29,617 nucleotides of DNA. It comes from Cardiobacteriales bacterium (lineage in GTDB: Bacteria > Pseudomonadota > Gammaproteobacteria > Cardiobacteriales > Wohlfahrtiimonadaceae). The notes beneath the pieces are model-generated. The model was not told the origin of the DNA. It was given only the letters and a program-made list of their open reading frames with translations, and searched no databases. Below are positions 7,974-15,661 of the stretch, in pieces. Position 1 is the first letter of the stretch. Each line of letters starts with the position of its first letter. The stretch lies in contig JASLFR010000033.1 in the NCBI GenBank assembly GCA_030150565.1, positions 1-29,617 on the forward strand. Direction: 5' to 3'. The position numbers and the translations under genes were made by a program.

Positions 7974-8954
7974 ATGAAGAAACCTGTACGAGTTACCATT
8001 ACTGGCGCAGCTGGAAATATCGGTTATGCCATGGCCTTTAGAATTGCTGCTGGCGATATGCTCGGCCCTGATCAGCCTGTTATCCTGCAGTTACTTGAGA
8101 TCACCCCCGCACTTGATGCATTAAAAGGGGTTGTGATGGAGCTTAACGACTGTGCGTTCCCCCTTCTTCAAGATGTCATTGCAACGGATGATCTTTCAGT
8201 TGCGTTTAAAGAGACCGACTATGCACTTTTAGTTGGAGCTCGTCCTCGTGGTCCTGGTATGGAGCGTAAAGATCTTCTTGAAGCGAATGGAGCGATCTTC
8301 GGCCCACAAGGTAAGGCGATTAACGATTACGCAAGCCGTGATGTAAAAGTTGTGGTTGTAGGTAACCCTGCAAATACAAACGCACTCATTGCGATGAAGA
8401 ATGCGCCCGATATCAATCCTAAACAATTTACAGCATTGACCCGTTTAGATCACAATCGTGGTCTTAGCCTCCTTGCAGAGAAGCTCAATGTGCATGTGAA
8501 TGATATTCAGAAGATGACGATCTGGGGTAACCACTCATCAACACAATATCCCGATTTAAGCGATACACTCGTAAATGGTAAGCCTGCATTAGAGCTTGTA
8601 GATCGTGATTGGTATGAGAATGAGTTTATTCCCCAAGTTCAGCAACGTGGTGCTGCGATTATTCAGGCGCGTGGAGCGTCATCAGCAGCGTCAGCCGCTT
8701 CTGGTGCGATCGATCATATGCGCTCATGGGCACTCGGTACTAAAGAGGGTGATTGGGTGAGCATGGCGATTCCATCAGATGGCTCATATGGTATTGAAAA
8801 GGGAGTAATCTTCTCTTATCCCTGTATCTGTAAAGATGGTGAGTATGAGATCGTTCAAGGGCTTGAGGTGTCAGAATTCTCACAAGAGAAGTTTGATGCA
8901 ACAGAGAAAGAGCTCAGAGAAGAGGCTGAAGCAGTAAAAGGACTCTTTGCATAA
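7974..8954 (+). CDS. mdh: Malate dehydrogenase (NAD-dependent)
   Basis: TCA-cycle enzyme interconverting malate and oxaloacetate with NAD(H) in the cytoplasm. The protein (326 aa) begins with the nucleotide-binding loop GAAGNIG (11-17). It carries the mobile-loop arginines in GARPRGPGMERKD, the GNPANTNA segment, the catalytic Asp region TRLDHNRG and the catalytic His187 in WGNHSST. The extended N-terminal GDMLGPDQPVILQLLEI segment marks the MDH group common in beta-proteobacteria and some gammas, unlike the E. coli enzyme. AGGAG (7960-7964) lies nine bases before the ATG. It is a single gene with its own promoter and terminator, in the slot where murD would follow mraY. Confidence 0.97.
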   Translation: MKKPVRVTITGAAGNIGYAMAFRIAAGDMLGPDQPVILQLLEITPALDALKGVVMELNDCAFPLLQDVIATDDLSVAFKETDYALLVGARPRGPGMERKDLLEANGAIFGPQGKAINDYASRDVKVVVVGNPANTNALIAMKNAPDINPKQFTALTRLDHNRGLSLLAEKLNVHVNDIQKMTIWGNHSSTQYPDLSDTLVNGKPALELVDRDWYENEFIPQVQQRGAAIIQARGASSAASAASGAIDHMRSWALGTKEGDWVSMAIPSDGSYGIEKGVIFSYPCICKDGEYEIVQGLEVSEFSQEKFDATEKELREEAEAVKGLFA

Positions 8955-8977
8955 TTTAAAGAGCGACTAAAATAGAG

Positions 8978-9008
8978 AGAGGCTATATTTTGATATAGCC
9001 TCTTTTTT
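8978..9008 (+). terminator. Rho-independent terminator after mdh
   Basis: Perfect ten-pair stem 8978-8987/8994-9003 with a six-base loop and a six-T run (9003-9008) that overlaps the last stem base. hemH begins 33 bases later with no obvious promoter between, so some read-through may drive hemH. Confidence 0.93.
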
Positions 9009-9040
9009 ATCAGTTAAATTAATTGTAGAAGGGTAGAGAG

Positions 9041-10006
9041 ATGAATCATGGGGAGAAAAAAGGGCTGTTGCTCGTTAATTTAGGAACGCCAGATGCACCA
9101 ACAACAGAGGCATTACGCACCTATTTAGCAGAATTTTTGAGTGATCCACGAGTGATTGAGACGCCGCGTTGGATCTGGAATATTATTCTGCATGGAATTA
9201 TTCTGCGCACACGTCCTAAAAAGTCGGCAGAGAAATATGCCACCATCTGGACAGAGAAGGGTTCACCGCTTCTCTTAATTACAGAGGAGCAAGCGGAGGC
9301 GATGCGCCAAAAGTTGCCCAATAATTATGAGGTTGAGATCGCTATGCGTTACGGATCGCCATCAATTGAGTCGGGGATCGATCGCTTATTAGAGAGAGGG
9401 GTTGATGAGTTAATTATATTTCCTCTCTATCCTCAATATTCGGCAGCAACGACCGCTTCCGTCTCCGATAAGGTGGGAGAGGTGCTTAAAAAGCGCCGCT
9501 TCTTCCCAAAATATCGAGTATTAGGCTCTTACTATAAGAATCCGCTCTTTATTGAAGCGTGCGCAGCGCAGATTAGAAAATCGACAGAGGGATTAACGCT
9601 CGATAAGTATGTCCTCTCTTATCACGGTATGCCAAAAGAGACTTACGATCTTGGCGACCCATATTATGATGAGTGTTTAGAGACAACACGACTCATTGCA
9701 GAGGCGATGAATGAGCCCCTTGAGCGTTTTGAATCAGTCTTTCAATCTCGATTTGGGCGTGCTGAGTGGCTTCAACCTTACGCTTATGAGTATTTTACTG
9801 AGTCGCCAGAGCGGGATAATATTAGAAAAATTGCGGTCTTCTGCCCAGGATTTAGCGCAGATTGTTTAGAGACACTCGAAGAGATGGCGGATGAGAATCG
9901 TGAAGAGTTCCTCAATGCAGGGGGGGAGGAGTATACCTTTATCCCTTCACTCAATAGTAACGATGATCATATCGATGCATTGATTGATGAGGTGATGAAG
10001 GGGTAG
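9041..10006 (+). CDS. hemH: Ferrochelatase (protoheme ferro-lyase)
   Basis: Inserts Fe2+ into protoporphyrin IX, the last step of heme synthesis. The protein (321 aa; E. coli 320) begins with the family signature LLVNLGTPDAP. It has FPLYPQYSAATT in the first half, LSYHGMP with the metal-binding His195, FQSRFGRAEWLQPY, and CPGFSADCLETLEE with the second conserved acidic patch. There is no C-terminal iron-sulfur extension. A purine-rich ribosome site (AGAAGGGTAGAGAG) directly precedes the ATG. It faces accC across a shared terminator. A heme supply fits the cytochrome c4 gene elsewhere in the window. Confidence 0.97.
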   Translation: MNHGEKKGLLLVNLGTPDAPTTEALRTYLAEFLSDPRVIETPRWIWNIILHGIILRTRPKKSAEKYATIWTEKGSPLLLITEEQAEAMRQKLPNNYEVEIAMRYGSPSIESGIDRLLERGVDELIIFPLYPQYSAATTASVSDKVGEVLKKRRFFPKYRVLGSYYKNPLFIEACAAQIRKSTEGLTLDKYVLSYHGMPKETYDLGDPYYDECLETTRLIAEAMNEPLERFESVFQSRFGRAEWLQPYAYEYFTESPERDNIRKIAVFCPGFSADCLETLEEMADENREEFLNAGGEEYTFIPSLNSNDDHIDALIDEVMKG

Positions 10007-10030
10007 ATCCGACTTTTTAAGTGGCGATAA

Positions 10031-10065
10031 AAAAGCCTGAAGTGTTATCACTTCAGGCTTTTCTC
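10031..10065. terminator. Bidirectional terminator between hemH and accC
   Basis: Fourteen-pair perfect stem 10031-10044/10049-10062 with a four-base loop. It is flanked by T-rich sequence on the + strand and an A run that reads as T on the - strand. It serves both convergent genes. Confidence 0.95.
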
Positions 10066-10080
10066 TTTTTTAACTATTTT

Positions 10081-11430
10081 TTACTCTTTATCAGCTGCCA
10101 ACATCTTCTCTAAGTGATGAATGTTGACTCCACCTTTTAAGAAGCCTTCATCTTCCAAAATACGAAGATGGAGGGGCGTATTAGTCTTAATCCCCTCGAT
10201 GACTAACTCATTAAGCGCATTTTTTAGGCGCGCAATCGCCATTTCACGGGTAGGCGCGTGAGCGATAATTTTAGCGATCATCGAATCGTAGAAGGGGGGG
10301 ACACTGTAATCAGAGTAGATGTGAGTGTCGATTCGAATCCCAGGGCCACCAGGGGGGTGGTAGGTTGTAATCTTTCCTGGTGAAGGCATAAACGTGGATG
10401 GATCTTCCGCATTGATACGGCACTCGATCGCGTGCCCATCAAATACGATCTCTTCTTGCTTGATCGTCAATGGCATACCACTTGCGATTTTAAGCTGTTC
10501 ACGGACAAGATCGACCCCTGTTAACATCTCAGTAACTGGGTGTTCAACCTGAATACGGGTATTCATCTCAATAAAGAAGAATTCGCCATTCTCATAGAGG
10601 AACTCAAAAGTGCCCGCTCCACGATAATTGATATTCTTACACGCATTAACACACGCTTCACCAATCTCACGGCGCTCTTCTGGAGTAATTCCAGGGGCAG
10701 GTGCTTCTTCAAGTACCTTTTGGTGACGACGCTGAAGTGAGCAATCCCGCTCTCCAAGATAGATTGCATTCCCTTGCCCATCTGCAAGTACCTGAATTTC
10801 AATATGGCGAGGGTTTGCAAGATACTTCTCCATATAGACTTCAGGATTACCAAAGGCCGCTAACGCTTCAGAGCGGGTGAGTTCGATCGCTTTTAAAAGA
10901 TCCTCTTCACGCTCAACAACTCGCATTCCACGACCACCACCACCGCCTGATGCTTTGATGATGACAGGGTAGCCAACCTCTTTAGCAAGAGCGATATTTG
11001 CGTTTTTATCAGTTCCGAGTGCATCTTCCGAGCCAGGAACGCAGGGAACGCCTGCCGCAATCATCGCCTTTTTAGCAGAGACTTTATCCCCCATAATTCG
11101 GATGGTTTCCGCTTTTGGACCAACGAAGATAAATCCTGATGATTCTATCTGCTCTGCAAAATCAGCATTTTCAGCGAGGAATCCATATCCTGGATGAATC
11201 GCTTGAGCATTTGTTAATTCAGCCGCAGCAATGATGCTAGGGATATTTAAGTAGCTCAAAGTGGGGGAAGATGGGCCGATACAGACCGATTCGTCCGCAA
11301 GGCGCACATGTTTAAGATCGCTATCGCCTGTTGAGTGCACCGCTACTGTCTTGATACCGAGCTCTTTACACGCTCTCAAGATACGTAGCGCAATCTCACC
11401 ACGATTTGCAATTAATACTTTATCCAACAT
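10081..11430 (-). CDS. accC: Acetyl-CoA carboxylase, biotin carboxylase subunit
   Basis: ATP- and bicarbonate-dependent carboxylation of biotin on AccB, the first half of the acetyl-CoA carboxylase reaction in fatty acid synthesis. I chose the ATG at 11430 because AAGGTGA lies five bases upstream and the product MLDKVLIANRGEIA is then 449 aa, exactly the E. coli length. An upstream in-frame TTG at 11448 would sit inside the accB end. The ATP-grasp features are present: the glycine-rich KASGGGGGRGMRVV loop and EMNTRIQVEHPVTEM. It lies ten bases after the accB stop, whose last bases overlap its ribosome site. It ends at the bidirectional terminator. Confidence 0.98.
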   Translation of the reverse strand: MLDKVLIANRGEIALRILRACKELGIKTVAVHSTGDSDLKHVRLADESVCIGPSSPTLSYLNIPSIIAAAELTNAQAIHPGYGFLAENADFAEQIESSGFIFVGPKAETIRIMGDKVSAKKAMIAAGVPCVPGSEDALGTDKNANIALAKEVGYPVIIKASGGGGGRGMRVVEREEDLLKAIELTRSEALAAFGNPEVYMEKYLANPRHIEIQVLADGQGNAIYLGERDCSLQRRHQKVLEEAPAPGITPEERREIGEACVNACKNINYRGAGTFEFLYENGEFFFIEMNTRIQVEHPVTEMLTGVDLVREQLKIASGMPLTIKQEEIVFDGHAIECRINAEDPSTFMPSPGKITTYHPPGGPGIRIDTHIYSDYSVPPFYDSMIAKIIAHAPTREMAIARLKNALNELVIEGIKTNTPLHLRILEDEGFLKGGVNIHHLEKMLAADKE

Positions 11431-11440
11431 TTTTGTCACC

Positions 11441-11926
11441 TTATTCAAGGATCATTAAAGGTTGATCGTACTCAACAGGATCCCCATTCTCGACAAGGAT
11501 TTTAACGACTTTTCCTGAGATATCGCTCTCGATCTGATTGAACATCTTCATCGCTTCGACGATACAGATTACATCACCAGCATTTACCATTTGACCAACT
11601 TCTACAAAAGGATCTGAAGTTGGGGAGTTTGCGCTGTAGTACGTTCCTACCATTGGAGATTTAATCACTCGCCCTTGTGGCATAGCGTCTGATGCATCTG
11701 CCGCTGCTGGAGCTGCTTGTGGCGCATTAACGGCTGCTGGTTGCTGCATCATAGGGTTCATCGCCATCTCAGGCATCATAAATTGGGGTGCTGCTTGCTG
11801 AACAACTACCCCCTCTTTAGGAAGGCGTGAAATGCGTAACGATTCTTCCCCTTTAGTGAGCTCAATCTCCCCGACGGTTGAATTGTCGAGAAGCTCGATT
11901 AATTTTTCAATATCTCTAATATCCAT
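11441..11926 (-). CDS. accB: Biotin carboxyl carrier protein of acetyl-CoA carboxylase
   Basis: Carries biotin between biotin carboxylase (AccC) and carboxyltransferase. The protein (161 aa; E. coli 156) starts MDIRDIEKLIELL, followed by an Ala/Pro/Met/Gln-rich flexible linker (about 45-85) and a biotinyl domain with EAMKM, where Lys127 is biotinylated. The start could also be a TTG one codon earlier (11929), which has slightly better spacing from AAGGAG. ATG at 11926 matches the family. It is the middle gene of aroQ-accB-accC, an order common in gammaproteobacteria. Confidence 0.97.
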   Translation of the reverse strand: MDIRDIEKLIELLDNSTVGEIELTKGEESLRISRLPKEGVVVQQAAPQFMMPEMAMNPMMQQPAAVNAPQAAPAAADASDAMPQGRVIKSPMVGTYYSANSPTSDPFVEVGQMVNAGDVICIVEAMKMFNQIESDISGKVVKILVENGDPVEYDQPLMILE

Positions 11927-11976
11927 CAATGTAGGACTCCTTAAAAAAATTAGTGTGTAGAGTATTTACCAGCCGA

Positions 11977-12414
11977 TTAAGGCGTTAGCTTTTCAATCAA
12001 CCCAAGAAGCGCTAATCGATATCCATCAATCCCCGCACCGATAATAACGCCACTTGCGATATCTGAAAGATATGAGTGATGACGAAAAGATTCACGGCGA
12101 TAGATATTTGAGATATGGATCTCAAAGAAGGGGAGATCAACGCTTAAAAAAGCATCACGAATCGCTATACTCGTATGGGTAAATGCTCCAGGATTAATAA
12201 TCACACCAGCGTACTGCTCTGGTGCTTTATGAATGGTCTCTACAATCTCATATTCACGATTTGATTGTAGGGTATCGAGTGACACATTGTGTCGGCTCGC
12301 CTCTTTTTTTAGATTCTCCTCCAATTGAGGGAGCGTAGTTGCGCCATAAAGTTCAGGTTCGCGGCGACCGAGCATATTGAGATTGACCCCATTTATTAAC
12401 AGAATTTTATGCAT
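11977..12414 (-). CDS. aroQ: 3-dehydroquinate dehydratase, type II
   Basis: Third step of the shikimate pathway, dehydrating 3-dehydroquinate to 3-dehydroshikimate; forms dodecamers. The protein (145 aa) has the N-terminal ILLINGVNLNMLGRREPELYG segment with the lid Arg and catalytic Tyr, GVIINPGAFTHTSIAIRDA, and HISNIYRRESFRHHSYLSD. The usual QSN-x-EGE stretch reads QSNREYE, a small departure. AGGAG lies ten bases before the ATG. It leads the accBC operon; a TATAAT on the - strand (12459-12464) may be its promoter. Confidence 0.96.
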   Translation of the reverse strand: MHKILLINGVNLNMLGRREPELYGATTLPQLEENLKKEASRHNVSLDTLQSNREYEIVETIHKAPEQYAGVIINPGAFTHTSIAIRDAFLSVDLPFFEIHISNIYRRESFRHHSYLSDIASGVIIGAGIDGYRLALLGLIEKLTP

Positions 12415-12458
12415 AGTAACGCAACTCCTGAGTAACTTTTTCTCGATTTAAGCCCCAA

Positions 12459-12464
12459 ATTATA
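12459..12464 (-). promoter_or_regulatory. Predicted -10 element for aroQ-accB-accC
   Basis: On the - strand this reads GGCTATAAT, with the TATAAT 45 bases before the aroQ start. No good -35 is visible at 16-18 bases. It lies in the 169-base divergent gap shared with the transglycosylase promoter. Confidence 0.45.
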
Positions 12465-12541
12465 GCCTTTATTGCGCTCCATTAATAGCAGGATTAAATT
12501 CTCTTACAGAGAGAAAGAGTAACGACTATTTTATGATCATT

Positions 12542-12549
12542 GCTATAAT
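12542..12549 (+). promoter_or_regulatory. Extended -10 promoter for the lytic transglycosylase gene
   Basis: TGCTATAAT: a perfect TATAAT (12544-12549) preceded by the TGn extended -10 element, which can substitute for the absent -35. The transcript would begin near 12556, giving a leader under 30 bases. Confidence 0.6.
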
Positions 12550-12583
12550 ATCCCCCTCTTGTCGAAATGGTTGAAAATCTATT

Positions 12584-13636
12584 ATGGAAAACCCGAGTAA
12601 TATCAGAGGATTATTTTTCTCTCTTCTCCTTCTCCCTCTGCTGGTTGCTTGTGCAACGGAAGCAGCTGAGAGTGAGAAGAGTGTAACGTCAGAAGTGGTG
12701 GAGATGGATGCTTCTTTAGAGAAGAACCTTGAAAAGGGGGATAAAAAGAGAGCGTCTACCCCAAAAAAGAGCTCAAAAAAGGGGAAGGCAGAGGCTAAAA
12801 AAGAGTCTCCCGCCCTTTTAGCTGAGCAGTTAGAAGAGGGCTTAGGGATGAAATATAATGCTGATCATCCCCGTATTAAGGCTCAAATTAAGCAGTTTGA
12901 AGCGCAGAATGTAACGATCTTTAATCATCTTGATGAAGAGCGCTTAGTGATTGTCAATTACATTATCGAGGAGCTAAAGCGTCGTGATATGCCAACAGAG
13001 CTCGCTTTTATCCCTCTGATTGAATCGAGTTACCGCCCTAACGCCTCTAATCAGGGGCGCCATGTTGGATTGTGGCAGTTAGGGGGGCCAACCGCTCGCG
13101 TCTTCGGTGTGAAGGTAGAGGGGGAGGTGGATGGACGCTATAACATCAAAGAGGCGACTGATGCTGCCTTAACCTACCTTGAGTATCTCAATAAGATGTT
13201 TGATGGGGATTGGCTCTTAACGATGGCTGCCTACAATGCAGGGGAGGGGCGTGTTTTACGGAGTGTGAAGAGTAACCGTGCGCAAGATAAGAAGGCGGAT
13301 TACTGGTCAATCAATCTCCCTCCTGTGACAGAGGCGTATATTCCTAAAGTCTTGGCGCTCTCTCAGATGGCGCTTGAAGAGGAGCGTCTACAGGTTCCCC
13401 TTGAGGAGATTCCAAAGCTGGTCGCTGTGGAGGTGGAGGATCTCGATCGCTTAAAATTGGCGGTTAATAATCCCGACTCCATCAAGCTTTACAATCCAAA
13501 ATTGACTCAAAAATCTTTAGATCATCATGAAGTGTTGCTCCCTGAGAGTGTGCTCAATCAGGAGGTGACAGAGCTTGTGGTTAAGGAGATTGCTCCACTT
13601 TTAGAGAAGGGTGAAGCTGTAACAGAGCTCAATTAG
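12584..13636 (+). CDS. mltD: MltD-like membrane-bound lytic murein transglycosylase (lipoprotein)
   Basis: Cleaves the MurNAc-GlcNAc bond of peptidoglycan with 1,6-anhydro ring formation. The protein (350 aa) has a lipoprotein signal peptide with lipobox LVAC (Cys23) and Ala at +2, predicting outer-membrane sorting. Residues 51-73 are extremely rich in Lys and Ser. The SLT catalytic domain (about 95-250) shows PLIESSY with catalytic Glu147, GLWQL, DAALTYLEYL and AAYNAGEGRV, all as in MltD. E. coli MltD is about 450 aa with C-terminal LysM repeats; here the 100 residues after the SLT domain show no recognisable LysM. The ribosome site is weak. It stands alone, with its own promoter and a shared terminator. 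Confidence 0.88.
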   Translation: MENPSNIRGLFFSLLLLPLLVACATEAAESEKSVTSEVVEMDASLEKNLEKGDKKRASTPKKSSKKGKAEAKKESPALLAEQLEEGLGMKYNADHPRIKAQIKQFEAQNVTIFNHLDEERLVIVNYIIEELKRRDMPTELAFIPLIESSYRPNASNQGRHVGLWQLGGPTARVFGVKVEGEVDGRYNIKEATDAALTYLEYLNKMFDGDWLLTMAAYNAGEGRVLRSVKSNRAQDKKADYWSINLPPVTEAYIPKVLALSQMALEEERLQVPLEEIPKLVAVEVEDLDRLKLAVNNPDSIKLYNPKLTQKSLDHHEVLLPESVLNQEVTELVVKEIAPLLEKGEAVTELN

Positions 13637-13652
13637 TAGAAAATTGATATCG

Positions 13653-13683
13653 AAAAAGGGGCAGATTTGATGCCCCTTTTTTG
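13653..13683. terminator. Bidirectional terminator between mltD-like gene and dnaQ
   Basis: Eleven-pair stem 13653-13663/13671-13681 with a seven-base loop. A T run follows on the + strand and the A-rich left flank gives a T run on the - strand. It serves two convergent genes. Confidence 0.9.
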
Positions 13684-13710
13684 TTGTGTAGATTATTGAT
13701 GGTAGAGATG

Positions 13711-14385
13711 CTATTTAGAGGAATCAAATTGAGCCATAAAGGCAAGATGAGCTCTGCGCTCCTCTTCTGAAGGTAGAATAATACGCCCTTTTCCACCCCC
13801 TTCGATCGCTTGGGGGAGGAGGAGTTCACCCGTTTCACTCTGCTCTTCATCAAATGTAAAGAGCGACTCTTGCCCTCCCGTCATTCTAAGATAGACTTGA
13901 GCTAAGAGAACGGAGTCGATAAGTGCGCCGTGAAGGGTTCGGTCAGAATTGTCGACAGAGAGGCGATTACAGAGGGCGTCTAAGTTATTTCTACGTCCAG
14001 GATAGAGCGAATTAGCAAGAACGAGCGTATCGATAACGCTACATCGTTCAGAGACTGTAGGAAGCCCAAGCGCTGCAAGTTCACCATCGAGAAAGCTCAA
14101 GTCGAAAGGGGCGTTATGAATGATCAATTCAGCATCCCCAATATAGTTGAGGAAGTTCTCAGCTTGATCTTTAAAGATGGGATACTCTTTTAGAAATTCT
14201 TCACTCAAGCCGTGAACTTCAAACGCCTCTTGGGGCATATCTCGCTCAGGATTGATGTAGATGTGGAAATTATTCCCCGTCAATTCACGATCGATCATCT
14301 CAACACAACCGATCTCTACAAGGCGATCCCCCTCTTTATAATCAAAACCAGTTGTCTCGGTATCAAGCGCAATCTGTCTACTCAT
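13711..14385 (-). CDS. dnaQ: DNA polymerase III epsilon subunit (3'-5' proofreading exonuclease)
   Basis: Proofreading exonuclease of the replicative polymerase core. I chose the ATG at 14385 because AAGGAG (14391-14396 on the - strand) lies five bases upstream and the product starts MSRQIALDTETTG. This gives 224 aa (E. coli 243). DEDDh-family motifs: D8-T-E10 (Exo I), HNAPFD (Exo II) and the C-terminal H-x4-D in HGALIDS (Exo III). After the nuclease domain, QESLF (172-176) matches the beta-clamp-binding consensus at the place where E. coli has QTSMAF. The C-terminal tail would bind the alpha subunit. The start overlaps the end of rnhA by eight bases, so the two are coupled. Confidence 0.96.
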   Translation of the reverse strand: MSRQIALDTETTGFDYKEGDRLVEIGCVEMIDRELTGNNFHIYINPERDMPQEAFEVHGLSEEFLKEYPIFKDQAENFLNYIGDAELIIHNAPFDLSFLDGELAALGLPTVSERCSVIDTLVLANSLYPGRRNNLDALCNRLSVDNSDRTLHGALIDSVLLAQVYLRMTGGQESLFTFDEEQSETGELLLPQAIEGGGKGRIILPSEEERRAHLAFMAQFDSSK

Positions 14386-14866
14386 TTTGACTCCTTGCAT
14401 CCTTTATTTTTTGAACTTCATCAGTTGCGAGTGTGTCGACCCGCTCATTTTCAGGGTGCCCTGAATGCCCCTTCACCCAACGCCAATCAACAGAGAGATG
14501 GCGCTCTGTTGCAGTGAGGAGGCGCTTCCATAAATCTTGATTCACAACGGGCTTTTTGTTTGCATTCTTCCAATCATTTTTAAGCCACCCCTTAATCCAT
14601 TGGGTGATTCCTTGTTGGACATAGCGGGAATCGGTAATGAGCGCTACATGACAGGGGCGATTGAGCGCTTCAAGAGCCATAATCGCTGCTAAAAGCTCCA
14701 TTCGGTTATTGGTCGTCTCCTCTACCCCTCCTGAGAGCTCTTTACGGTGCCCCTTATAGATGAGAAGAACGCCCCAGCCACCTGGACCTGGATTTTGGCT
14801 GCATGCACCATCCGTATAGGCGTAGACTAACTCCGCATCTTTAGGTGCTACTTTGTGAATATTCAT
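14378..14866 (-). CDS. rnhA: Ribonuclease HI
   Basis: Endonuclease that cleaves the RNA strand of RNA-DNA hybrids. The protein (162 aa; E. coli 155) shows YTDGACSQNPGPGGWG with Asp19, NNRMEL with the catalytic Glu, ITDSRYV with Asp, the basic WIKGWLKNDWK handle region, the WVKGHSGHPENERVD segment with the conserved His and the fourth Asp. The start codon shares one base with the thyA stop (TAATG), and the gene runs eight bases into dnaQ. In E. coli rnhA and dnaQ are divergent neighbours; here they are co-directional. Confidence 0.97.
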   Translation of the reverse strand: MNIHKVAPKDAELVYAYTDGACSQNPGPGGWGVLLIYKGHRKELSGGVEETTNNRMELLAAIMALEALNRPCHVALITDSRYVQQGITQWIKGWLKNDWKNANKKPVVNQDLWKRLLTATERHLSVDWRWVKGHSGHPENERVDTLATDEVQKIKDARSQNE

Positions 14867-15660
14867 TAAACCGCCACTTTTGCTCTGATTGAAGGGTGAG
14901 CTTCATAATTGACGATCTCAAAATCATCAAATTCAAATTCAAAGATCGATTTTCGATCCCCCTTTAATTGAAGCGTTGGCAGAGGGAGTGGTGCACGGCT
15001 TAATTGCAGATCCGCTTGCTCAAGATGGTTGCTGTAGAGATGGCAATCCCCCCCTGTCCAGACAAAATCCCCCACCTCAAGATCACACACTTGAGCGATC
15101 ATATGGGTGAGTAGGGAGTAGCTTGCGATATTAAAGGGGACGCCGAGGAAGATATCTGCAGAGCGCTGGTAGAGCTGACAGGAGAGTTTTCCATCAGCAA
15201 CATAAAATTGAAAGAGTAGGTGGCATGGGGGGAGAGCCATCTCTTTAAGATCTCCAACATTCCATGCGCTAACGATGAGGCGGCGTGAATCTGGGTTAGA
15301 TTTAATCTCATCAATAAGGTTGCTGATTTGATCGATTGTCTCCCCAGAAGTTGAACGCCATGAGCGCCATTGAGCGCCGTAAACGGGACCAAGATTCCCC
15401 TCATCATCAGCCCACTCATTCCAGATACGTACCCCATTCTCTTGCAGATAACGAATATTGGTATCCCCTTTTAAAAACCAGAGGAGCTCATGAATAATAG
15501 AGCGCAGATGAAGTTTTTTAGTGGTAACTAGAGGGAATCCCTCCTGTAGGTTGAAGCGCATCTGATGGCCAAAGATCGAATAGGTGCCCGTTCCTGTGCG
15601 ATCCTCTTTAAAGGTCCCTTCTGTACGAACGTTCCGAATAAGATCAAGATATTGTTTCAT
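14866..15660 (-). CDS. thyA: Thymidylate synthase
   Basis: Makes dTMP from dUMP using methylenetetrahydrofolate. With the ATG at 15660 the protein begins MKQYLDLIRNVRTEG and is 264 aa, the E. coli length. A longer frame to 15729 lies inside lgt and is not used. Motifs: DRTGTGT (20-26), the nucleophile Cys146 in ALPPCH, QRSADIFLGVPFNIASY, and HLYSNHLEQ. AAGGAG lies within the end of lgt, whose stop is one base before the thyA start. There is no folA next to it; rnhA follows. Confidence 0.98.
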   Translation of the reverse strand: MKQYLDLIRNVRTEGTFKEDRTGTGTYSIFGHQMRFNLQEGFPLVTTKKLHLRSIIHELLWFLKGDTNIRYLQENGVRIWNEWADDEGNLGPVYGAQWRSWRSTSGETIDQISNLIDEIKSNPDSRRLIVSAWNVGDLKEMALPPCHLLFQFYVADGKLSCQLYQRSADIFLGVPFNIASYSLLTHMIAQVCDLEVGDFVWTGGDCHLYSNHLEQADLQLSRAPLPLPTLQLKGDRKSIFEFEFDDFEIVNYEAHPSIRAKVAV

Positions 15661-15661
15661 A

